64,000 nt of DNA from Paraphaeosphaeria minitans (lineage: Eukaryota > Ascomycota > Dothideomycetes > Pleosporales > Didymosphaeriaceae). Positions 62,779 through 64,000 of this stretch are shown piece after piece; positions within the stretch are counted from its first letter, which is position 1, and every line of letters begins with the position of its first letter. Made by a program: the position numbers and the translations under genes. The DNA lies in contig WJXW01000003.1 of the NCBI GenBank assembly GCA_015832175.1, positions 1,612,001-1,676,000 on the forward strand. The letters are read 5' to 3'. The notes under the pieces were generated by a model. The model was not told where the DNA came from. It was given only the letters and a program-made list of their open reading frames with translations, and searched no databases.

Positions 62779-62973
62779 TGTTGTGGTAAAAAGGGCTCGA
62801 ACTATTATAGGATATTCAGGAGCAGAGTTGTAAAGAATACAAATAGCTGATTATAGGAAAGGATGCTGAAAGGGCAGACTATATATAAAAGAAATGAGCC
62901 TCTTAGTAAGAATCCTGTGATCTGAATTAGTAGATCTAGAAAGAATCACAGAAGTAAGTGTTTTACTTTAACA
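62779..62973 (-). repeat. Element J 3' LTR (195 bp)
   Basis: The length is the same as in all other copia copies here; differences are transitions. Confidence 0.95.
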
Positions 62974-64000
62974 TACCCCCTAGGTAATCGCTTAAAGCGG
63001 ATCACCTATCCTAAGAAGTAATCTATAATTATCTAAATCCTTCCTAAAGATCTTTAAAAAACTGTCTAAAGGCTGTTTAAAGATTAAAAAACTATTAAAA
63101 ATTATTCTTCTAAATCTCCTTATCTTAAGAACAGCGATTCTATTACCCCCTACTTATTATAATAGTAAAACAATCACTATTTATCTTTTAAATTATAAAT
63201 CCTATTATAAATTGTGTCCAGAATCTCTTTTTCTAGTAGGTTAGGAGCTTATAAGCGTGGTATAAAGGCCTAGAGCGTAAACACTTTTATTCTGCTACTT
63301 TTTTCGCTTACTTCCTATTAACTATAAGGTAATTTCCCCGCTCTTACTAGCTAGTAAGTATAATAGGCAGGCGCGTTTTAATTAGGAAGGAGCGGTAGTA
63401 AGAGAAATAAGTAGTAAGAAAGGAGTGTATTTAGCGCTTAATAATTAGATAGGCGGTAGAGTATATAAGCCCTTTGCTAGCGCTTAATCTTCTCTCTTTA
63501 ATCCTTTACTTTTAACGCTTTAACCTCCTATCTAATTTAAGCCTACTAGTTTAAGCTTTTAAATCTTACTACCTTATAGTAGGTTATCTTCTTCTAACTA
63601 TTACCTTACACTGTTTTTATTATTTAGAGCTTTACTAACTCTTTTAGATGTCTAATAACTTAGCTAAAGTACACGTAGTAAAGGCTATAAAAACTACTAA
63701 ATAAAGCTTCTAATTCTCCTACTAAAATCCTCCTACTTTACTAGCTCCTCTTACCCTAGCTTTAAGCCCCTAGTAATCGCTTAGTGCTCTTAAATAAGTA
63801 AGCTGCTTAGGCTACTTAAAAGGAGCTCTAGTAGAAAAGAGTAATAGACGCTACTATAATAACGCTTTAAGCTTAGGTAGGCGCTACTATACCTACTTTA
63901 CCTACTCTTACACTACTATATATAGGGTTATCCTATTGCTTTAGCTAATTTCGCTAATTGTTTCTATAGCTAGCTATATATTTAGATTCTAGCTATAGAT
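62779..64000 (-). mobile_element. Element J: copia element inside I, 3' LTR and 3' region, continues beyond window
   Basis: The LTR at 62779-62973 (195 bp) begins TGTTGTGG and ends TTTAACA. The copia 3' region follows to the window end, including the 74-bp segment near 63030-63120 that F lacks. It sits in the 3' region of I, in the opposite direction. Confidence 0.93.

Overview
The window looks like a gene-free, AT-rich heterochromatic block from a filamentous ascomycete (inference). It consists almost entirely of nested transposable elements, heavily mutated by a process that matches repeat-induced point mutation (RIP). TpA is very abundant, CpA and TpG are scarce, and CC/GG and CT/AG are preserved. 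Every recognisable reading frame is full of TAA and TAG stops that fit former CAA, CAG and TGG codons. No intact host gene, rRNA, tRNA or CRISPR array was found. The few open frames longer than about 60 codons are shadows of decayed transposon genes.

Layout, left part (1-35,060). Three copies of one chromodomain Ty3/gypsy family are present: A (1-5,875, minus, left end outside the window), C (8,976-15,714, plus, complete) and B (17,992-24,620, minus, complete). A and C sit in older gypsy remnants on the minus strand: L (5,876 to about 8,290; gag, protease, RT) and K (about 8,290-8,975 and 15,720 to about 16,990; RNase H and integrase). B and a second gypsy chromovirus, D (27,106-33,632, plus, complete), interrupt the region holding a decayed Helitron on the plus strand. 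Its N-terminal region (DUF6570-like) and Rep domain lie at about 25,470-27,105 and its helicase N-terminal region at 33,633-35,060.

Layout, right part (35,061-64,000). Element E, a truncated relative of D, is interrupted by Ty1/copia element F (35,680-42,923) and again by copia element G (starts 45,722). G holds copia element H (46,751-54,068) and copia element I (from 56,144, plus). I in turn holds copia element J (from 62,779). The order of insertion therefore reads E, then G, then I, then J, with F and H as side branches. Five-base target-site duplications support C, B, D, F and H.

The elements are linked only by nesting; there is no host pathway. Two points stand out. The A/B/C family carries a conserved open frame of about 160 codons on the antisense strand between the chromodomain and the 3' LTR; it encodes a Lys/Glu-rich protein with a CX2CX6C motif. 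The copia family has a likely primer-binding site that resembles a half-tRNA (initiator-Met anticodon region) and an unusually long 3' region of about 1.6 kb with a conserved hairpin.
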